64,000 nt of DNA from Bradyrhizobium sp. NP1 (lineage in GTDB: Bacteria; Pseudomonadota; Alphaproteobacteria; Rhizobiales; Xanthobacteraceae): positions 124,001 to 188,000 of the forward strand of contig NZ_CP127385.1 in NCBI RefSeq assembly GCF_030378205.1, given 5' to 3'. The notes beneath the pieces are model-generated. The model did no database searches. It had not been told where the DNA came from and saw only the letters and a program-made list of their open reading frames with translations. Positions 36,364 to 48,000 of this stretch are shown here, in pieces. Position numbers and translations under genes: made by a program. Within the stretch, counting starts at the first letter, position 1. Every line of letters begins with the position of its first letter.

Positions 36364-36457
36364 AGCGTTTTCGAGCGAAGTGGCTGCCGGTTCGCGTGAA
36401 GAAAACGCGTCGAAACAAGAATCTGGAGCATCGGTTCTGATTCGATCGAACCGATGC
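36364..36457. repeat. AGCGTTTTCGAGCGAAG-family palindromic repeat, copy 2
   Basis: Two hairpins in tandem: the first from GCGTTTTC and GAAAACGC around GCCGGTTCGCGTGAAG, and the second a perfect GCATCGGTTC / GAACCGATGC stem with 10-nt loop at 36428-36457. It fills nearly the whole gap between two convergent genes and ends 4 nt before the gpmA stop. Close copies at 8090 and 50519. Confidence 0.9.
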
Positions 36458-36461
36458 CGCC

Positions 36462-37085
36462 TCAATCGGCGAGATCGAGCTTCGAGGCGACCGTCGAATC
36501 CGCATTGAGGCGGTAGATGACAGGCGCCCCGGTCGCGAGCTCACGCTTGAGGATCGCCTCCGGCGACAGCTTCTCCAGCACCATGATCAGCGCGCGCAGC
36601 GAATTGCCGTGGGCCGCGACCAGCGTGCGCTCGCCGCGCAGCACGTGGGGCAGGATCTCCTGCACGTAATAGGGCAGCGTGCGCGCCAGGGTATCCTTCA
36701 GGCTCTCGCCGCCCGGCGGCGGGACGTCATAGGAGCGGCGCCAGACATGCACCTGCTCCTCGCCCCATTTCTTGCGCGCTTCGTCCTTGTTCAGCCCCGA
36801 GAGATCGCCGTAGTCGCGCTCGTTGAGCGCGAGGTTCTTCTCGGTGCGAAGGCCGGTCTGTCCGATCTCGGCAAGCATCAGGTCGAGCGTGCGCTGCGCG
36901 CGCTTGAGCACGGAGGTGAAGGCGATGTCGAACGTGAAGCCCTGCGCCTTCAGCTTGCGCCCGGCGCTTATCGCTTCCGCGACACCCTGCTCGGTGAGAT
37001 CGGGATCCTTCCAGCCGGTGAAGAGATTCTTCAGGTTCCACTCGCTCTGGCCGTGGCGCACGAGCACAAGGAGACGTTCGCTCAT
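36462..37085 (-). CDS. gpmA: 2,3-bisphosphoglycerate-dependent phosphoglycerate mutase
   Basis: Glycolytic/gluconeogenic enzyme interconverting 3- and 2-phosphoglycerate. 207 residues, a short version typical of alphaproteobacteria. Seen are the phospho-histidine motif [61 protein letters not shown] and the second His motif [13 protein letters not shown]. It lies 24 nt downstream of dapB on the same strand, so the two are probably co-transcribed. Confidence 0.95.
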   Translation of the reverse strand: MSERLLVLVRHGQSEWNLKNLFTGWKDPDLTEQGVAEAISAGRKLKAQGFTFDIAFTSVLKRAQRTLDLMLAEIGQTGLRTEKNLALNERDYGDLSGLNKDEARKKWGEEQVHVWRRSYDVPPPGGESLKDTLARTLPYYVQEILPHVLRGERTLVAAHGNSLRALIMVLEKLSPEAILKRELATGAPVIYRLNADSTVASKLDLAD

Positions 37086-37109
37086 TCGAAATCCGTATCG
37101 TGTTGATTG

Positions 37110-37925
37110 CTAGAAATCGGCAAGCCCGAGCACATCGGCCATCGAATAGAGGCCGGGCTTCTTGCCATGCGCCCACAGCGCCGCCTTCAGCGCGCCGTGG
37201 GCGAAGATCATGCGGTCCTCGGCATGGTGCGACAGCGTAAGGCGCTCTGAGGGGCCGGCGAAGATCACGCTGTGGTCGCCCGCCGCGGTGCCGCCGCGCA
37301 GCGAGGCAAAGCCGATGTCGCCGGGCTTGCGCGCGCCGGTATGGCCGTCGCGGCCGCGCGCCGAATGCTGGCCGAGGCCGATGCCGCGGCCGTCGGCGGC
37401 GGCTTCGCCGAGCATCAAGGCGGTGCCCGAGGGCGCATCGATCTTGGCGCGGTGGTGCATCTCCACGATCTCGATGTCGAAGCTCTCATCGAGCGAGCGG
37501 GCCACGCGTCTGACCAGGGCGGCGAGCAGGTTCACGCCGAGGCTCATATTGCCCGACTTCACCACGATGGCGCGCTGGGTCACGCTCTTGATCACCGCAT
37601 CGTCCGAGGCCGAGAGGCCCGTGGTGCCGATGACATGGACGAGGCCGCGTTCAGCCGCGATCGCGACATTGGCGATGGTGGCGGCCGGCACGGTGAAATC
37701 CAGGATGCCGTCGGCATTGGCCGAGAGCGCCCACAGGTCGGCCGACAGCTTGACGCCGTTGGCAGGCAGGCCGGCCAGCATGCCGGCATCCTGGCCAAGC
37801 AGGTCGGAGCCCGGCGCTTCCAGGGCGCCGGCAAGCACCGCGCCCGGGGTTTCCGAGATGGCGCGCGTCAGCGCCCGGCCCATCCGGCCGCCAGCCCCCG
37901 CCACGATCAAGCGCATGTCAGCCAT
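37110..37925 (-). CDS. dapB: 4-hydroxy-tetrahydrodipicolinate reductase
   Basis: Second step of the lysine/meso-diaminopimelate pathway, NAD(P)H-dependent. 271 residues with the Rossmann motif [14 protein letters not shown], the family signature [16 protein letters not shown] (with His as general acid and the substrate-binding Lys) and a C-terminal strand SMADVLGL. Leads an operon with gpmA. Confidence 0.97.
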   Translation of the reverse strand: MADMRLIVAGAGGRMGRALTRAISETPGAVLAGALEAPGSDLLGQDAGMLAGLPANGVKLSADLWALSANADGILDFTVPAATIANVAIAAERGLVHVIGTTGLSASDDAVIKSVTQRAIVVKSGNMSLGVNLLAALVRRVARSLDESFDIEIVEMHHRAKIDAPSGTALMLGEAAADGRGIGLGQHSARGRDGHTGARKPGDIGFASLRGGTAAGDHSVIFAGPSERLTLSHHAEDRMIFAHGALKAALWAHGKKPGLYSMADVLGLADF

Positions 37926-37991
37926 CGCTCACCTCTTTGCAGGCGGTATAGCCGCCGGAGCCAGTTCCGGCAACCGACCGCGGACCCGATA

Positions 37992-38294
37992 TCAGGGCTG
38001 CGGGCCGTCATAGCCCTCGACGATGATGAGGTCGGCTATCGAATGCGGCCGCCGCACCTTGATATTGGCCTGATATTCCGGCGACCGATAACAAGCGAGC
38101 GCGGTTTCATAGTCGGCAAACTCGATCACCACGTTGCGTGCGCGGCTCTGGCCTTCGACGCCCTCATGCTTGCCGCCGCGCACCACATAGCGGCCGCCAA
38201 ATTTCTTGAAGATGGCCGGATTGGCCGCCGCATAGGCCGTGTAGCCTTCATCGTTGTGAACGTCGACGCGTCCGATCCAGTAGCCTTTTGCCAT
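37992..38294 (-). CDS. DUF1330 domain protein
   Basis: A 100-residue small dimeric alpha/beta-barrel protein of the DUF1330 family: MAKGYWIGRVDVHNDEGY, a KFGGRYVVRGGKHEGVEG segment and FADYETALACYRSPEYQ are all typical. Function unknown; related dimeric alpha/beta barrels include monooxygenases. It follows pyrF by 24 nt on the same strand. Confidence 0.9.
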   Translation of the reverse strand: MAKGYWIGRVDVHNDEGYTAYAAANPAIFKKFGGRYVVRGGKHEGVEGQSRARNVVIEFADYETALACYRSPEYQANIKVRRPHSIADLIIVEGYDGPQP

Positions 38295-38318
38295 GCTGCT
38301 TGGTCCTTTCGTGCTTCG

Positions 38319-39029
38319 TCACCCCAGCGCTTCTCTGATCTCGGCCTGGATCGCCTCCGCCGCCGCCCTGGGATCGCTGGCTTCGACGATCGGCCGTCCG
38401 ACAACGAGATAATCCGCGCCGGCCGCGATCGCGCGCGCCGGCGTCATGATGCGCTTCTGGTCGCCAGTGGCAGCACCCGCCGGACGGATGCCCGGCGTCA
38501 CCAGCCTCATCTGGTGGCCGACGATCTTGCGCAGGCCGGCCGCCTCCTCCGGCGAGCTCACAAGGCCGTCGACGCCGAGCACCTGCGCCTGCTGGGCGCG
38601 CGCCGCGACCAGATCGGCGACGTTGAGGCGATAGCCCGCCGCGTGCAGGTCGTCGTCGTCATAGGAGGTCAGCACGGTGACGGCGAGGATCTTCAGGCTC
38701 GAGCCGGCGCGCGCTTCGACGGCCGCTTTCATCGTTTGCGGATAGGCGTGCACGGTGAGGAAGGTTGCGCCGAGCTTTGCGACGCTCTCGACCCCGCGTC
38801 CGACCGTGTTGCCGATATCGTGCAGTTTCAGGTCGACGAAAACTTTCTTGCCGGCGTCCGCAAGCTGTTTCGCCAGCGCGAGCCCGCCGGCAAAGCCGAG
38901 CTGATAGCCGATCTTGTAGAAATTCACGCTGTCACCGAGCCCTGCGATCATCGCTTCGGCCTGCGCCACTCCGGGCAGGTCGAGCGCGACGATCAGGCGG
39001 TCACGTGGCGGGATCGTTTGTGGTTGCAT
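38319..39029 (-). CDS. pyrF: Orotidine 5'-phosphate decarboxylase
   Basis: Last step of UMP synthesis. 236 residues of TIM-barrel with the catalytic Lys-x-x-Asp motif in [17 protein letters not shown], the N-terminal [11 protein letters not shown] and the phosphate-binding [13 protein letters not shown]. It lies 6 nt from the FMN reductase gene stop, and DUF1330 follows, suggesting one transcript. Confidence 0.97.
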   Translation of the reverse strand: MQPQTIPPRDRLIVALDLPGVAQAEAMIAGLGDSVNFYKIGYQLGFAGGLALAKQLADAGKKVFVDLKLHDIGNTVGRGVESVAKLGATFLTVHAYPQTMKAAVEARAGSSLKILAVTVLTSYDDDDLHAAGYRLNVADLVAARAQQAQVLGVDGLVSSPEEAAGLRKIVGHQMRLVTPGIRPAGAATGDQKRIMTPARAIAAGADYLVVGRPIVEASDPRAAAEAIQAEIREALG

Positions 39030-39035
39030 CTCACC

Positions 39036-39614
39036 TCACATCATGTGCTGGGCGGTTTCGATGAGCTGCCGCACCATGGCCGTCATCGCATCGATGTCGG
39101 CCGGATGTTTCAGCCGGTCGTTATCGTCATAAGCCTGGTCGGCAAAGGACAGGCCAAGCTGGTTGGCGACGACGGTCGCGCGGCAGGCGGTCAGGATCAG
39201 CCGCAGCGCGGCGAGCGCCCGCGTGCCGCCGAGCCGGCTTTCGGAAGCAGCGGCAAGCGCGAACGGCGTGTCGCGGAACACCTGTCCACGCACTTCATGC
39301 GGATCCTGGACCCGGCTGACCCAATCGACGGTGTTCTTCACCAGCGCCGGCACCGAGGAATTATATTCCGGCGTCACGATCACGACGCCATGATGGCTGC
39401 CCATCATGCGCTTCAGGTTGACGGCGTTCTTCGGAACGCCGGACTTGTTTTGCAGGTCGCCATCATAGATCGGCAGCGGAAAATCGGCGAGCGAGATCCG
39501 GGTGACGTCGGCGCCGGCCTGCGCGAATTCATAGGCGGCAGCCGCAGCCAGCTTCGCATTGTGCGAGCCGGTGCGCAGCGAGCCGGGAATGACCAGGATT
39601 TTCAGTGCAGACAT
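39036..39614 (-). CDS. NADPH-dependent FMN reductase family protein
   Basis: A 192-residue flavodoxin-fold oxidoreductase: ILVIPGSLRTGSHNAKLA binds the FMN phosphate, TPEYNSSVPALVKNTVDWVSR is the family flavin-contact motif and ASESRLGGTRALAALR the third. Homologues reduce quinones, azo dyes, chromate or supply reduced FMN. ATG 39612-39614 fits the family start MSALKILVIPGSLR; three extra codons upstream are possible. Followed by pyrF with 6 nt gap. Confidence 0.9.
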   Translation of the reverse strand: MSALKILVIPGSLRTGSHNAKLAAAAAYEFAQAGADVTRISLADFPLPIYDGDLQNKSGVPKNAVNLKRMMGSHHGVVIVTPEYNSSVPALVKNTVDWVSRVQDPHEVRGQVFRDTPFALAAASESRLGGTRALAALRLILTACRATVVANQLGLSFADQAYDDNDRLKHPADIDAMTAMVRQLIETAQHMM

Positions 39615-39659
39615 GAAACGCATTCGGGGCTAATCCACCCGGCGAATGCGCCGGACGGG

Positions 39660-40262
39660 TCAATCCTTGCGATACACCCAGACACGGGCGGGCGGAAGGT
39701 TCATCCAGATCCGTTCGGACGCCTCGGTGGATACGCCGGGCAGCGATTTCGGGATCGGCGGCGCCACCGAATAGGTGAACTGGATGAAGGGCGCGCCGGG
39801 CGCGAGCGCCACGAAGGCATCGCGGATCAGCTTCATCCGGATCAGCATCGGCTTGGTCACCAGCGGCAGGCCCGATACGACGGCGGCGGCCGGATCGTCG
39901 AGCACATTCCACAACGTGTCGCGCAGGCGATAGGCGTCGCCCTGTACCACCTTGGCTTGCGGATAGCGGTCGCGCAGCAGCGCGCAAAAGGAGGGGTTGT
40001 ATTCGACCAGCACCAGCCGCTTCTGATCGACGCCGCGATCGATCAGTGCATTGGTGATCGCGCCGGTGCCGGGCCCGAGCTCGACGACAGGCCCGGTGGC
40101 CTTGACGTCGACATATTGCGCCATGGTGCGCGCGAGCAGCCGGCCCGACGGCATGACCGCGCCCATGTGAAGCGGCTTCTCTATCCACGAACGGAGAAAA
40201 CGAACCTCGTCGTCAAGACGAAGAGGCTTTTTCGACGCACGCACGGACGACTGCAATGGCAT
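39660..40262 (-). CDS. pmtA: PmtA-like phospholipid N-methyltransferase (SAM-dependent)
   Basis: A 200-residue class I SAM methyltransferase. SAM motif I is VVELGPGTGAITNALIDRG, with a KPLHMGAVMPSGRLLARTMAQYV N-terminal segment before it and post-motif LVEYNPSFCALLRDRYP. This arrangement and length fit the Sinorhizobium-type phosphatidylethanolamine N-methyltransferases that make phosphatidylcholine, important in rhizobium-legume symbiosis. It resembles rRNA adenine methyltransferases too, so the substrate is less sure than the chemistry. Single gene, 46 nt upstream of the FMN reductase start. Confidence 0.72.
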   Translation of the reverse strand: MPLQSSVRASKKPLRLDDEVRFLRSWIEKPLHMGAVMPSGRLLARTMAQYVDVKATGPVVELGPGTGAITNALIDRGVDQKRLVLVEYNPSFCALLRDRYPQAKVVQGDAYRLRDTLWNVLDDPAAAVVSGLPLVTKPMLIRMKLIRDAFVALAPGAPFIQFTYSVAPPIPKSLPGVSTEASERIWMNLPPARVWVYRKD

Positions 40263-40447
40263 TTCGCTACCAGACGGGGCGCGCGCGTTCGCGCGGCAAT
40301 GTCAGAAAACAGTCACAAAGAGGTATAGGGCGGCAGCGATACGGTCAAGCCGAACGTAGTCCGGGCGCATATGCGATTCGGCGGTAAAGCCATGCGTCTT
40401 CTTGAATTTTGCGTGCTGGACAAATCCGCAGCCACCCTCGCCGCGCC

Positions 40448-41581
40448 TCAGTTCGGACGACTGCCAAAGAAGTCCTTGACCTTGGCGAAGAAGCCCACCG
40501 CCTCGGGCTGCGTAGCGCTGTTCGATAATTTTTCGAACTCGGCCAGCAATTCCTGTTGCTTCTTGGTGAGATTCTGCGGGGTCTCGACCACGACCTGCAC
40601 ATACATGTCGCCGGTCTGGCGCGAGCGGAGTACCGGCATGCCTTTTGATGCAATGCGAAAACGCCGGCCGGATTGCGTGCCGGCGGGGATTTTGACCTTG
40701 GTCTTGCCACGATCGATGGTCGGCACCTCGAATTCGCCGCCGAGCGCTGCCGCCACCATCGAGATCGGCACGCGGCAGTGCAGGTCGGCACCGTCGCGCT
40801 GGAAGAATGCATGCGTCGACAGCGACAGGAAAATATAGAGGTCGCCGGGCGGGCCACCGCGGACGCCAGCCTCGCCCTCGCCGGCGAGACGAATGCGGGT
40901 GCCGTCCTCGACGCCTTGCGGAATGTTGACCGACAGCGAGCGATCGCGCGTCACCCGGCCCGAGCCTGAGCAGGACGGGCAGGCGTCCTCGATCATCTGG
41001 CCGCGGCCCTGGCAGCCGGGACAGGTGCGCTCCAGCGTGAAGAAGCCCTGCGCCTGGCGGATGCGTCCGGCGCCACCGCACATCGAGCAGGTCTTCGGCT
41101 TGGTGCCGGCCTTGGCGCCGATGCCTGAGCAGGATTCGCAGGTGACGGAAACCGGGATTTCGATCTGCGCGGTCTTGCCGAGATACGCCTCTTCGAGCGT
41201 GATCTCCATATTGTAGCGCAGGTCGGCGCCGCGCTCGCGGCCGCCGCGGCCGCGCTGGCTCGCCATGCCGAACAGGTCTTCGAAAATATCGGAAAAGGAA
41301 GAGGCGAAGCCGGCGCCGAAGCCGGCACCGCCGCCGCCGTTCATGCCGCCATGTTCGAAGGCGGCGTGGCCGAAGCGGTCATAGGCGGCGCGCTTCTCGC
41401 CGTCCTTCAGGACCTCATAGGCCTCGTTGATTTCCTTGAAACGGACTTCGCTCGTGGCATCGCCCGGATTCTTGTCCGGATGCCATTTCATCGCGAGCTT
41501 GCGGAACGCCGCCTTGAGCTTTGAATCGTCTGCGTTGCGTTCGACTTCAAGGGTTTCGTAGTAGCAGCGCTTGGTGGACAT
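40448..41581 (-). CDS. dnaJ: Chaperone protein DnaJ
   Basis: Hsp40 co-chaperone that stimulates DnaK ATPase and delivers substrates. 377 residues: J domain with HPDKNP, a Gly/Phe linker ([19 protein letters not shown]), the zinc region with four CxxCxGxG repeats ([32 protein letters not shown]) and two C-terminal substrate-binding domains. It follows dnaK by 140 nt on the same strand. Confidence 0.98.
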   Translation of the reverse strand: MSTKRCYYETLEVERNADDSKLKAAFRKLAMKWHPDKNPGDATSEVRFKEINEAYEVLKDGEKRAAYDRFGHAAFEHGGMNGGGGAGFGAGFASSFSDIFEDLFGMASQRGRGGRERGADLRYNMEITLEEAYLGKTAQIEIPVSVTCESCSGIGAKAGTKPKTCSMCGGAGRIRQAQGFFTLERTCPGCQGRGQMIEDACPSCSGSGRVTRDRSLSVNIPQGVEDGTRIRLAGEGEAGVRGGPPGDLYIFLSLSTHAFFQRDGADLHCRVPISMVAAALGGEFEVPTIDRGKTKVKIPAGTQSGRRFRIASKGMPVLRSRQTGDMYVQVVVETPQNLTKKQQELLAEFEKLSNSATQPEAVGFFAKVKDFFGSRPN

Positions 41582-41721
41582 CTCTCAAAATCCGCCCGAA
41601 ATTTCGCTCATTCCGAAGCCATGCGCCAAGAATGCAAGGCTCGGCTTAACGAAAAATGACCCCCACCCATCGAGACGCGCTGCGTGCTCTTTGGCATGAG
41701 GGTCATTGGTTGCAAGCCCGC

Positions 41722-43617
<1,896 letters not shown>

Positions 43618-44009
43618 GGTCGTGATGTCCTTCCGTTTGCGGCAGGTCGGCTGGGCCCTGGCGGCACCCAATCCAAAACCCCCTAAGATCAAAAACCCGC
43701 GATATTGCGACGGTCAGCCTCATATAGGAGGGGGGTATGGGCCCGCAAGGACCGGACGCAACCTTGAGGCATGAAATCATTGGACCTTTGAAAGATCATA
43801 CCGCCCGAATCGTTGGGCATCGCCCGCCTCCCGAGGGAGGAACGCAAGGCGAAAGGGGACGTCGGCCTGCCCTGTTGCAGGGCCCGCAAAACCGTTAAAA
43901 GCGGCCCGGTCCGAATCCCGCGAGGGGCTGCGGCCGACCACCGGCCAAGGGATTCGGGCCAAAGATCCCGCAAAGGATCGCGCAAAGGATCAAGCCAGAC
44001 AGGTTCTTC
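43618..44009. other. Intergenic region, dnaK promoter side
   Basis: A 392-nt gap between the divergent dnaK and an exported-protein gene. It holds the dnaK leader, a candidate heat-shock promoter (next entry) and a G/C-rich stretch (43740-43980) in which I see no coding sequence with a ribosome-binding site. No CIRCE element (TTAGCACTC-N9-GAGTGCTAA) is seen. Confidence 0.6.
43721..43749 (-). promoter_or_regulatory. Candidate sigma-32 type promoter of dnaK
   Basis: On the minus strand CTTGCG (43744-43749) is followed after 15 nt by CCTATATG (43721-43728), a reasonable match to alphaproteobacterial heat-shock promoters (CTTG at -35, CCTAT-type at -10). It would start transcription about 95 nt upstream of the dnaK ATG. 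Assigned by eye only. Confidence 0.45.
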
Positions 44010-44948
44010 ATGATGCCCTTTCGACTATTGACCGCGGTCGTTCTTCTCGTCGCCGCCGCTTCGACCGCATTTGCAGCCGATCCCGTTTTTCCCCCGGGGT
44101 CCCGGATCGGCATGACGCCGCTGGTCGGCCTCGCCCCGGCCAAGGGCTTTGCCGGCTTCGAAACCGAGGATCACGGCGTGAAGATCCTGATCGCGGAGCT
44201 TCCGGCCGAGGCCTATGGCGAAGTGACGAATGCGTTCAAAGCTAATCCGGCAGGCACGGGGGGCATCCGTCCGGAGAGCCTCGAGACCGGATCGGGCCTT
44301 GCCTACTACACCGTCGAGAATGGCAAGGACGGCGCCACCAATGTGCGTCGCTATTCGATGATCCTGTCGGGCGGGACTTTCTCCGGCTATGTCGCCGCGC
44401 AGGTCCCCGAGAATGCCGGCAAGATCTACACCGACGATGCGATCCGGCAGATGTTCGCCTCCGCCACGGTCCGCAAGGAAGTGCCGGTCGACGAGCAGCT
44501 CGGCCTGATGCCGTTCAAGGTCACCGAGCTCGGCGGCTTCAAGAACGTCCGCACGCTGGCCACCGGCGCCGCCCTCATTCTCGCCGACAATGACGAGGTC
44601 AAAGGCTTCGAGCCGGCGCCCTTCATGGTGATCGGCATCATCGGCGCGACCGCAGCCCAGCCCGACGATCGCGGGCGCTTCGCAGCGCAGGCGGCGACGC
44701 AAATCCCCGGCGTGCGCGACGCGCGGATCACGATGTCGGAACCGATCCGCATTGACGGTCAGCCCGCCTACGAGACGCGGATCGACGCCATCAGCGGCAA
44801 GGACAACACCCAGGTGACTGTGGTGCAGTGGCTGAAGTTCGGCTCATCGAGCGCGCTGCGCATCATCGGCAGCTCGCCGCGCGATCAATGGTCGAGCGCC
44901 TTCCCGCGGTTCCGTGCCGTCCGCGACGGCATCCAGCCGCGGAGCTGA
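44010..44948 (+). CDS. Exported hypothetical protein
   Basis: A 312-residue protein with a signal peptide (MMPFRLLTAVVLLVAAASTAFA, cleavage before ADPVF). The mature chain has two similar parts, each with a VGLAPAKGFAGFE / LMPFKVTELGGFKNVRT-type strand followed by a long helix, and ends in VQWLKFGSSSALRIIGSSPRDQW. I do not recognise a family with certainty; it looks like a periplasmic two-domain DcrB/PsbP-like protein. Divergent from dnaK; a second ATG one codon on (44013) is also possible. Confidence 0.75.
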   Translation: MMPFRLLTAVVLLVAAASTAFAADPVFPPGSRIGMTPLVGLAPAKGFAGFETEDHGVKILIAELPAEAYGEVTNAFKANPAGTGGIRPESLETGSGLAYYTVENGKDGATNVRRYSMILSGGTFSGYVAAQVPENAGKIYTDDAIRQMFASATVRKEVPVDEQLGLMPFKVTELGGFKNVRTLATGAALILADNDEVKGFEPAPFMVIGIIGATAAQPDDRGRFAAQAATQIPGVRDARITMSEPIRIDGQPAYETRIDAISGKDNTQVTVVQWLKFGSSSALRIIGSSPRDQWSSAFPRFRAVRDGIQPRS

Positions 44949-44992
44949 TGGGCAATCGCACGCGGCTGCGGCCGGCGCGATCCGCTTTACGC

Positions 44993-45069
44993 CTGGTGTG
45001 TCGGTTCAGAAATTCGCTTCATTTATCGGCGAGTGCGTCAGGAGAATTTCTGAACCAAAACCACACTAG
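44993..45069. repeat. CTAGTG-type palindromic element, copy D
   Basis: Left arm CTGGTGTGTCGGTTCAGAAA-TTCGC (from 44993) pairs with a right arm ending AATTTCTGAACC and then CCACACTAG at 45061-45069; mismatches and a small insertion occur near the ends. Loop about 30 nt. It lies 45 nt after the exported-protein gene and directly before a second hairpin. Confidence 0.8.
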
Positions 45070-45082
45070 AATCTTAGGATTC

Positions 45083-45155
45083 CTGGTGTCCTTCGAATGC
45101 GAAGTTCGCTTAAGAGGTTGCCGCGAAATGATGCGAACTTCGGATTCGGCACACT
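45083..45155. repeat. CTAGTG-type palindromic element, copy E
   Basis: Left arm CTGGTGTCCTTCGAATGC-GAAGTTCGC and right arm GCGAACTTCGGATTC-GGCACACT, imperfectly complementary around a 26-nt loop. With copy D it forms a tandem pair 13 nt apart, the same spacing as the pair at 9860/9949. Lies 53 nt upstream of pncA. Confidence 0.8.
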
Positions 45156-45208
45156 GCCGGGTGAGCTGATTCGCTGACGCCGCGCTGAACCGGACGGGGA
45201 GACGCAAC

Positions 45209-45922
45209 ATGTGGGATCGAAGACGGATTCTGGCAGGTCTCGGCGTCGGCGCGGCGTCAGGCGTATCGCGGCGGGCGTGGGCGGCAACGCCGATCAGGCC
45301 GGACGAGGCGTCAGCGCTGCTGGTGATCGACGTGCAGAACTGCTTCCTGCCCGGCGGCAGCCTTGCAGTGAAGGACGGGGATCAGGTCGTTCCCGTCATC
45401 AACAAGATCGCCAGAAGCTTCGCCAATGTGGTGCTCACGCAGGATTGGCACACGCAAGCGCATGTCTCCTTCGCTTCCAGCCATCCCGGCAAGAAGCCGT
45501 TCGAGACCATCGATCTGCCCTACGGCAAGCAGGTGCTGTGGCCGGACCACTGTGTGCAGGGCTCGGAAGGCGCGGCTCTGTCGAAGGATCTCTCGATCCC
45601 GCAGGCGGAGCTGATCATCCGCAAGGGCTTTCACAAGGACGTCGACAGCTATTCGGCCTTCACCGAGGCCGACGGCAAGACCACGACGGGGCTCGCCGCC
45701 TATCTGAAGGCGCGCCAGGTGAAGCGGGTTTTCGTGGCCGGCCTCGCCACCGATTTCTGCGTCGCCTGGACCGCGCTCGATGCCCGCAAGGCGGACTTTG
45801 AAACCTATGTGGTGGAGGACGCCTGTCGCGGCATCGACACCCAGGGCTCGCTCGCCAAGGCCTGGACCGACATGGCCAAGGCCGGCGTCAAGCGCATCCA
45901 GTCGAGCGACCTCGCGGCCTGA
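45209..45922 (+). CDS. pncA: Nicotinamidase with an export signal
   Basis: Hydrolyses nicotinamide to nicotinate and ammonia. 237 residues: the catalytic triad is Asp in LLVIDVQNCF, Lys in LIIRKGF and Cys in GLATDFCVAW; metal ligands lie in VLTQDWHTQAH. Unusually it starts MWDRRRILAGLGVGAASGVSRRAWAATP, which looks like a twin-arginine-type signal peptide ending AWA, while most PncA proteins are cytoplasmic and ~210 residues. If exported it would work on nicotinamide in the periplasm. Confidence 0.9.
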   Translation: MWDRRRILAGLGVGAASGVSRRAWAATPIRPDEASALLVIDVQNCFLPGGSLAVKDGDQVVPVINKIARSFANVVLTQDWHTQAHVSFASSHPGKKPFETIDLPYGKQVLWPDHCVQGSEGAALSKDLSIPQAELIIRKGFHKDVDSYSAFTEADGKTTTGLAAYLKARQVKRVFVAGLATDFCVAWTALDARKADFETYVVEDACRGIDTQGSLAKAWTDMAKAGVKRIQSSDLAA

Positions 45923-45947
45923 AGGCGCGCCGCCGGCGAGCGCCGGA

Positions 45948-46553
45948 TCAGTTTGCGGTATCGACCGCCGGCGCCGCTTTCGCGCCGCCCTTGGCGACGC
46001 CGACCATTGCCGGCCGGAGCACCCGGTCGCCGATCATGTAGCCGGCCTGCACGACGTGAACCACGGTGCCCGCGGGGACCGACGGATCGGGAACCTCGTA
46101 CATGGCCTGCTGGAAGTTCGGGTCGAACTTTTCGCCCATGGGATCGAACTTCTTCACGCCGTGTTTCTCGAGCGCATTGAGCAGCGAGCGCTCGGTCAAT
46201 TCGACGCCTTCGATCAGCGCCTTCAGCCCGGGATCGGCGGCCGCCTTGGCCTCGGCGGGAACCGCATCGAGCGCGCGCTGCAGATTGTCGGCGATATCGA
46301 GCACATCGCGCGCAAAACCGGTAATGCCGTAGGTCCGCGCATCGGCTACCTCGCGGCTGGTGCGCTTGCGCAGGTTCTCCATCTCCGCCAGCGTCCGCAG
46401 CATCCTGTCGCGCGCGTCGGCCGCTTCCTTGGCGAGCGCTTCGACCGACGCCGGCTCGGGATCGTCAGGCATCACATAGGGCTTGGAAACCCTGGGCTCG
46501 TTGGCCTGCGCCGGATTGTCCGGATCATTCTTCTGCAGGTCGGGATCGGTCAT
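45948..46553 (-). CDS. grpE: Nucleotide exchange factor GrpE
   Basis: Releases ADP from DnaK. 201 residues: a disordered acidic start ([20 protein letters not shown]), a long coiled-coil helix (about 45-100, [31 protein letters not shown]) and the C-terminal beta domain with the family signature [23 protein letters not shown]. It lies downstream of hrcA on the same strand (112-nt gap), the usual heat-shock arrangement. Confidence 0.97.
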   Translation of the reverse strand: MTDPDLQKNDPDNPAQANEPRVSKPYVMPDDPEPASVEALAKEAADARDRMLRTLAEMENLRKRTSREVADARTYGITGFARDVLDIADNLQRALDAVPAEAKAAADPGLKALIEGVELTERSLLNALEKHGVKKFDPMGEKFDPNFQQAMYEVPDPSVPAGTVVHVVQAGYMIGDRVLRPAMVGVAKGGAKAAPAVDTAN

Positions 46554-46665
46554 GACTGGCCCTTTTGAAAATCGCCTGGATCAAGCTCATCGTGAATGGA
46601 TGTCGGCCGGGATATCGTGCTTTAGCCGAAGAAAATCAAGCGCCATGGGTCCCGATCCGGGGACC

Positions 46666-47754
46666 TCAGCCGCCGAGCAGCCGGCTGACGATGCGCGCAG
46701 CATAGTCCACGGTCGGGATCACCCTGGCATAATTGAGACGCGTGGGCCCGATCACGCCGAGCACGCCGACGATGCGGCCGGCGCCGTCGCTATAGGGCGC
46801 CACGATGGTGGAAGATCCCGACAGCGAGAACAGCTTGTTCTCCGACCCGATGAAGATCCGCACGCCATCGGCATGTTCGGCGCGCCCCAGAAGGTCGACC
46901 ACGCCGCGCTTGGTCTCGAGATCGTCGAACAGCGATTTGATCCGCTCGAGATCGTCAAGTGCGTGCAGATCCTCCAGGAGGTTGGCGTGGCCGCGCACGA
47001 TCAACTGGCGGTCCTCGCTCTCGCCGCCGGACCAGCCTGCAACGCCGGCCGCGATCACCTTTTGCGTCAGTTGGTCGAGCTCGGCGCGGTCCTGCGCCAG
47101 CGCGGTTTCAAGCTCCAGCCGCGCCTCTGCCAGCGTGCGTCCGCGAATCCGCGCATTGAGGAAATTGGTCGCTTCCGTCAGGGCCGAGGAGGGAACGCCG
47201 GGCGGCAGCGCCAGCACCCGGTTTTCGACCTGGCCGTCTTCGGCCACCAAGACCGCCAGCGCACGCGCAGGTTCCAGCCGCACGAACTCGATGTGCTTGA
47301 GCCTTGCATTCGATTTCGCGGTCAGCACCACGGCGGCGGCCCGGGTCAGGCCGGACAGCCGGGTCAGCGCCTCGTCGAGCGCCGCCTCCACCGATTGCGC
47401 CCGGCCGACGGAGGCCAATTGCCCCTCGATCGACTGCCGCTCGGCTTCGCTGAGATCGCCGAGCTGCATCAGGGCATCGACGAAGAAACGCAAGCCGAGC
47501 TCGGTCGGCAGCCGGCCGGCCGAGGTGTGCGGCGCATAGATCAGGCCGAGCTGCTCGAGGTCGGCCATCACGTTGCGCACCGAGGCCGGCGACAGCGGCA
47601 CGGTGATCAGGCGTGAAATATTGCGCGAGCCGACCGGTTCGCCGGTCGCGAGGTAGCTTTCGACGATTTGACGAAAAATGTCGCGCGACCGCTCATTGAG
47701 CTGGGCGAGCCCAGCGCGCGGTGTGATCAGACCAATCGGATCGTGTTGGGCCAC
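46666..47754 (-). CDS. hrcA: Heat-inducible transcriptional repressor HrcA
   Basis: Repressor that binds CIRCE operators, mainly at groESL, and needs GroEL to stay active. 362 residues: winged-helix N-terminus with [29 protein letters not shown] and [34 protein letters not shown], then a dimerisation domain and a GAF-like domain ending with [32 protein letters not shown] 47752-47754 is the start, with GAGGGAG about 12 nt upstream. Divergent from rph. No CIRCE element is visible in this window, so its targets lie elsewhere. Confidence 0.96.
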   Translation of the reverse strand: MAQHDPIGLITPRAGLAQLNERSRDIFRQIVESYLATGEPVGSRNISRLITVPLSPASVRNVMADLEQLGLIYAPHTSAGRLPTELGLRFFVDALMQLGDLSEAERQSIEGQLASVGRAQSVEAALDEALTRLSGLTRAAAVVLTAKSNARLKHIEFVRLEPARALAVLVAEDGQVENRVLALPPGVPSSALTEATNFLNARIRGRTLAEARLELETALAQDRAELDQLTQKVIAAGVAGWSGGESEDRQLIVRGHANLLEDLHALDDLERIKSLFDDLETKRGVVDLLGRAEHADGVRIFIGSENKLFSLSGSSTIVAPYSDGAGRIVGVLGVIGPTRLNYARVIPTVDYAARIVSRLLGG

Positions 47755-48000
47755 TGAACAACTTGCTCCCTCGCAAACACCCTCGGAGCGCGATGGGCAG
47801 GGACGATATCGCCGTCGCGCTTGGGCGCCTCGCCTCGGTTCCGGAAACCGACCCGCAGCGTCCGGATCAGGCTGTAATTTGTCGATCCTCCGGCCCGCTG
47901 ACAAGCAGGCATCGGGCTTAACGGTCTTGCCGCTGGCCGTTCTCCCACCTACAAGCACCGCAGGCAAAGCGCCCTTTGCCGCACTTTCTGGAGGATTCCC

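Noticed and set aside
37272..40328. Very long open frame (over 1000 codons) opposite dapB, pyrF and the FMN reductase genes
   Set aside because: It is the antisense shadow of four well-supported genes in G/C-rich DNA, has no family resemblance and is Arg/His/Gly-rich.
47755..48000. CIRCE operator between hrcA and rph
   Set aside because: No TTAGCACTC-N9-GAGTGCTAA or close variant found.
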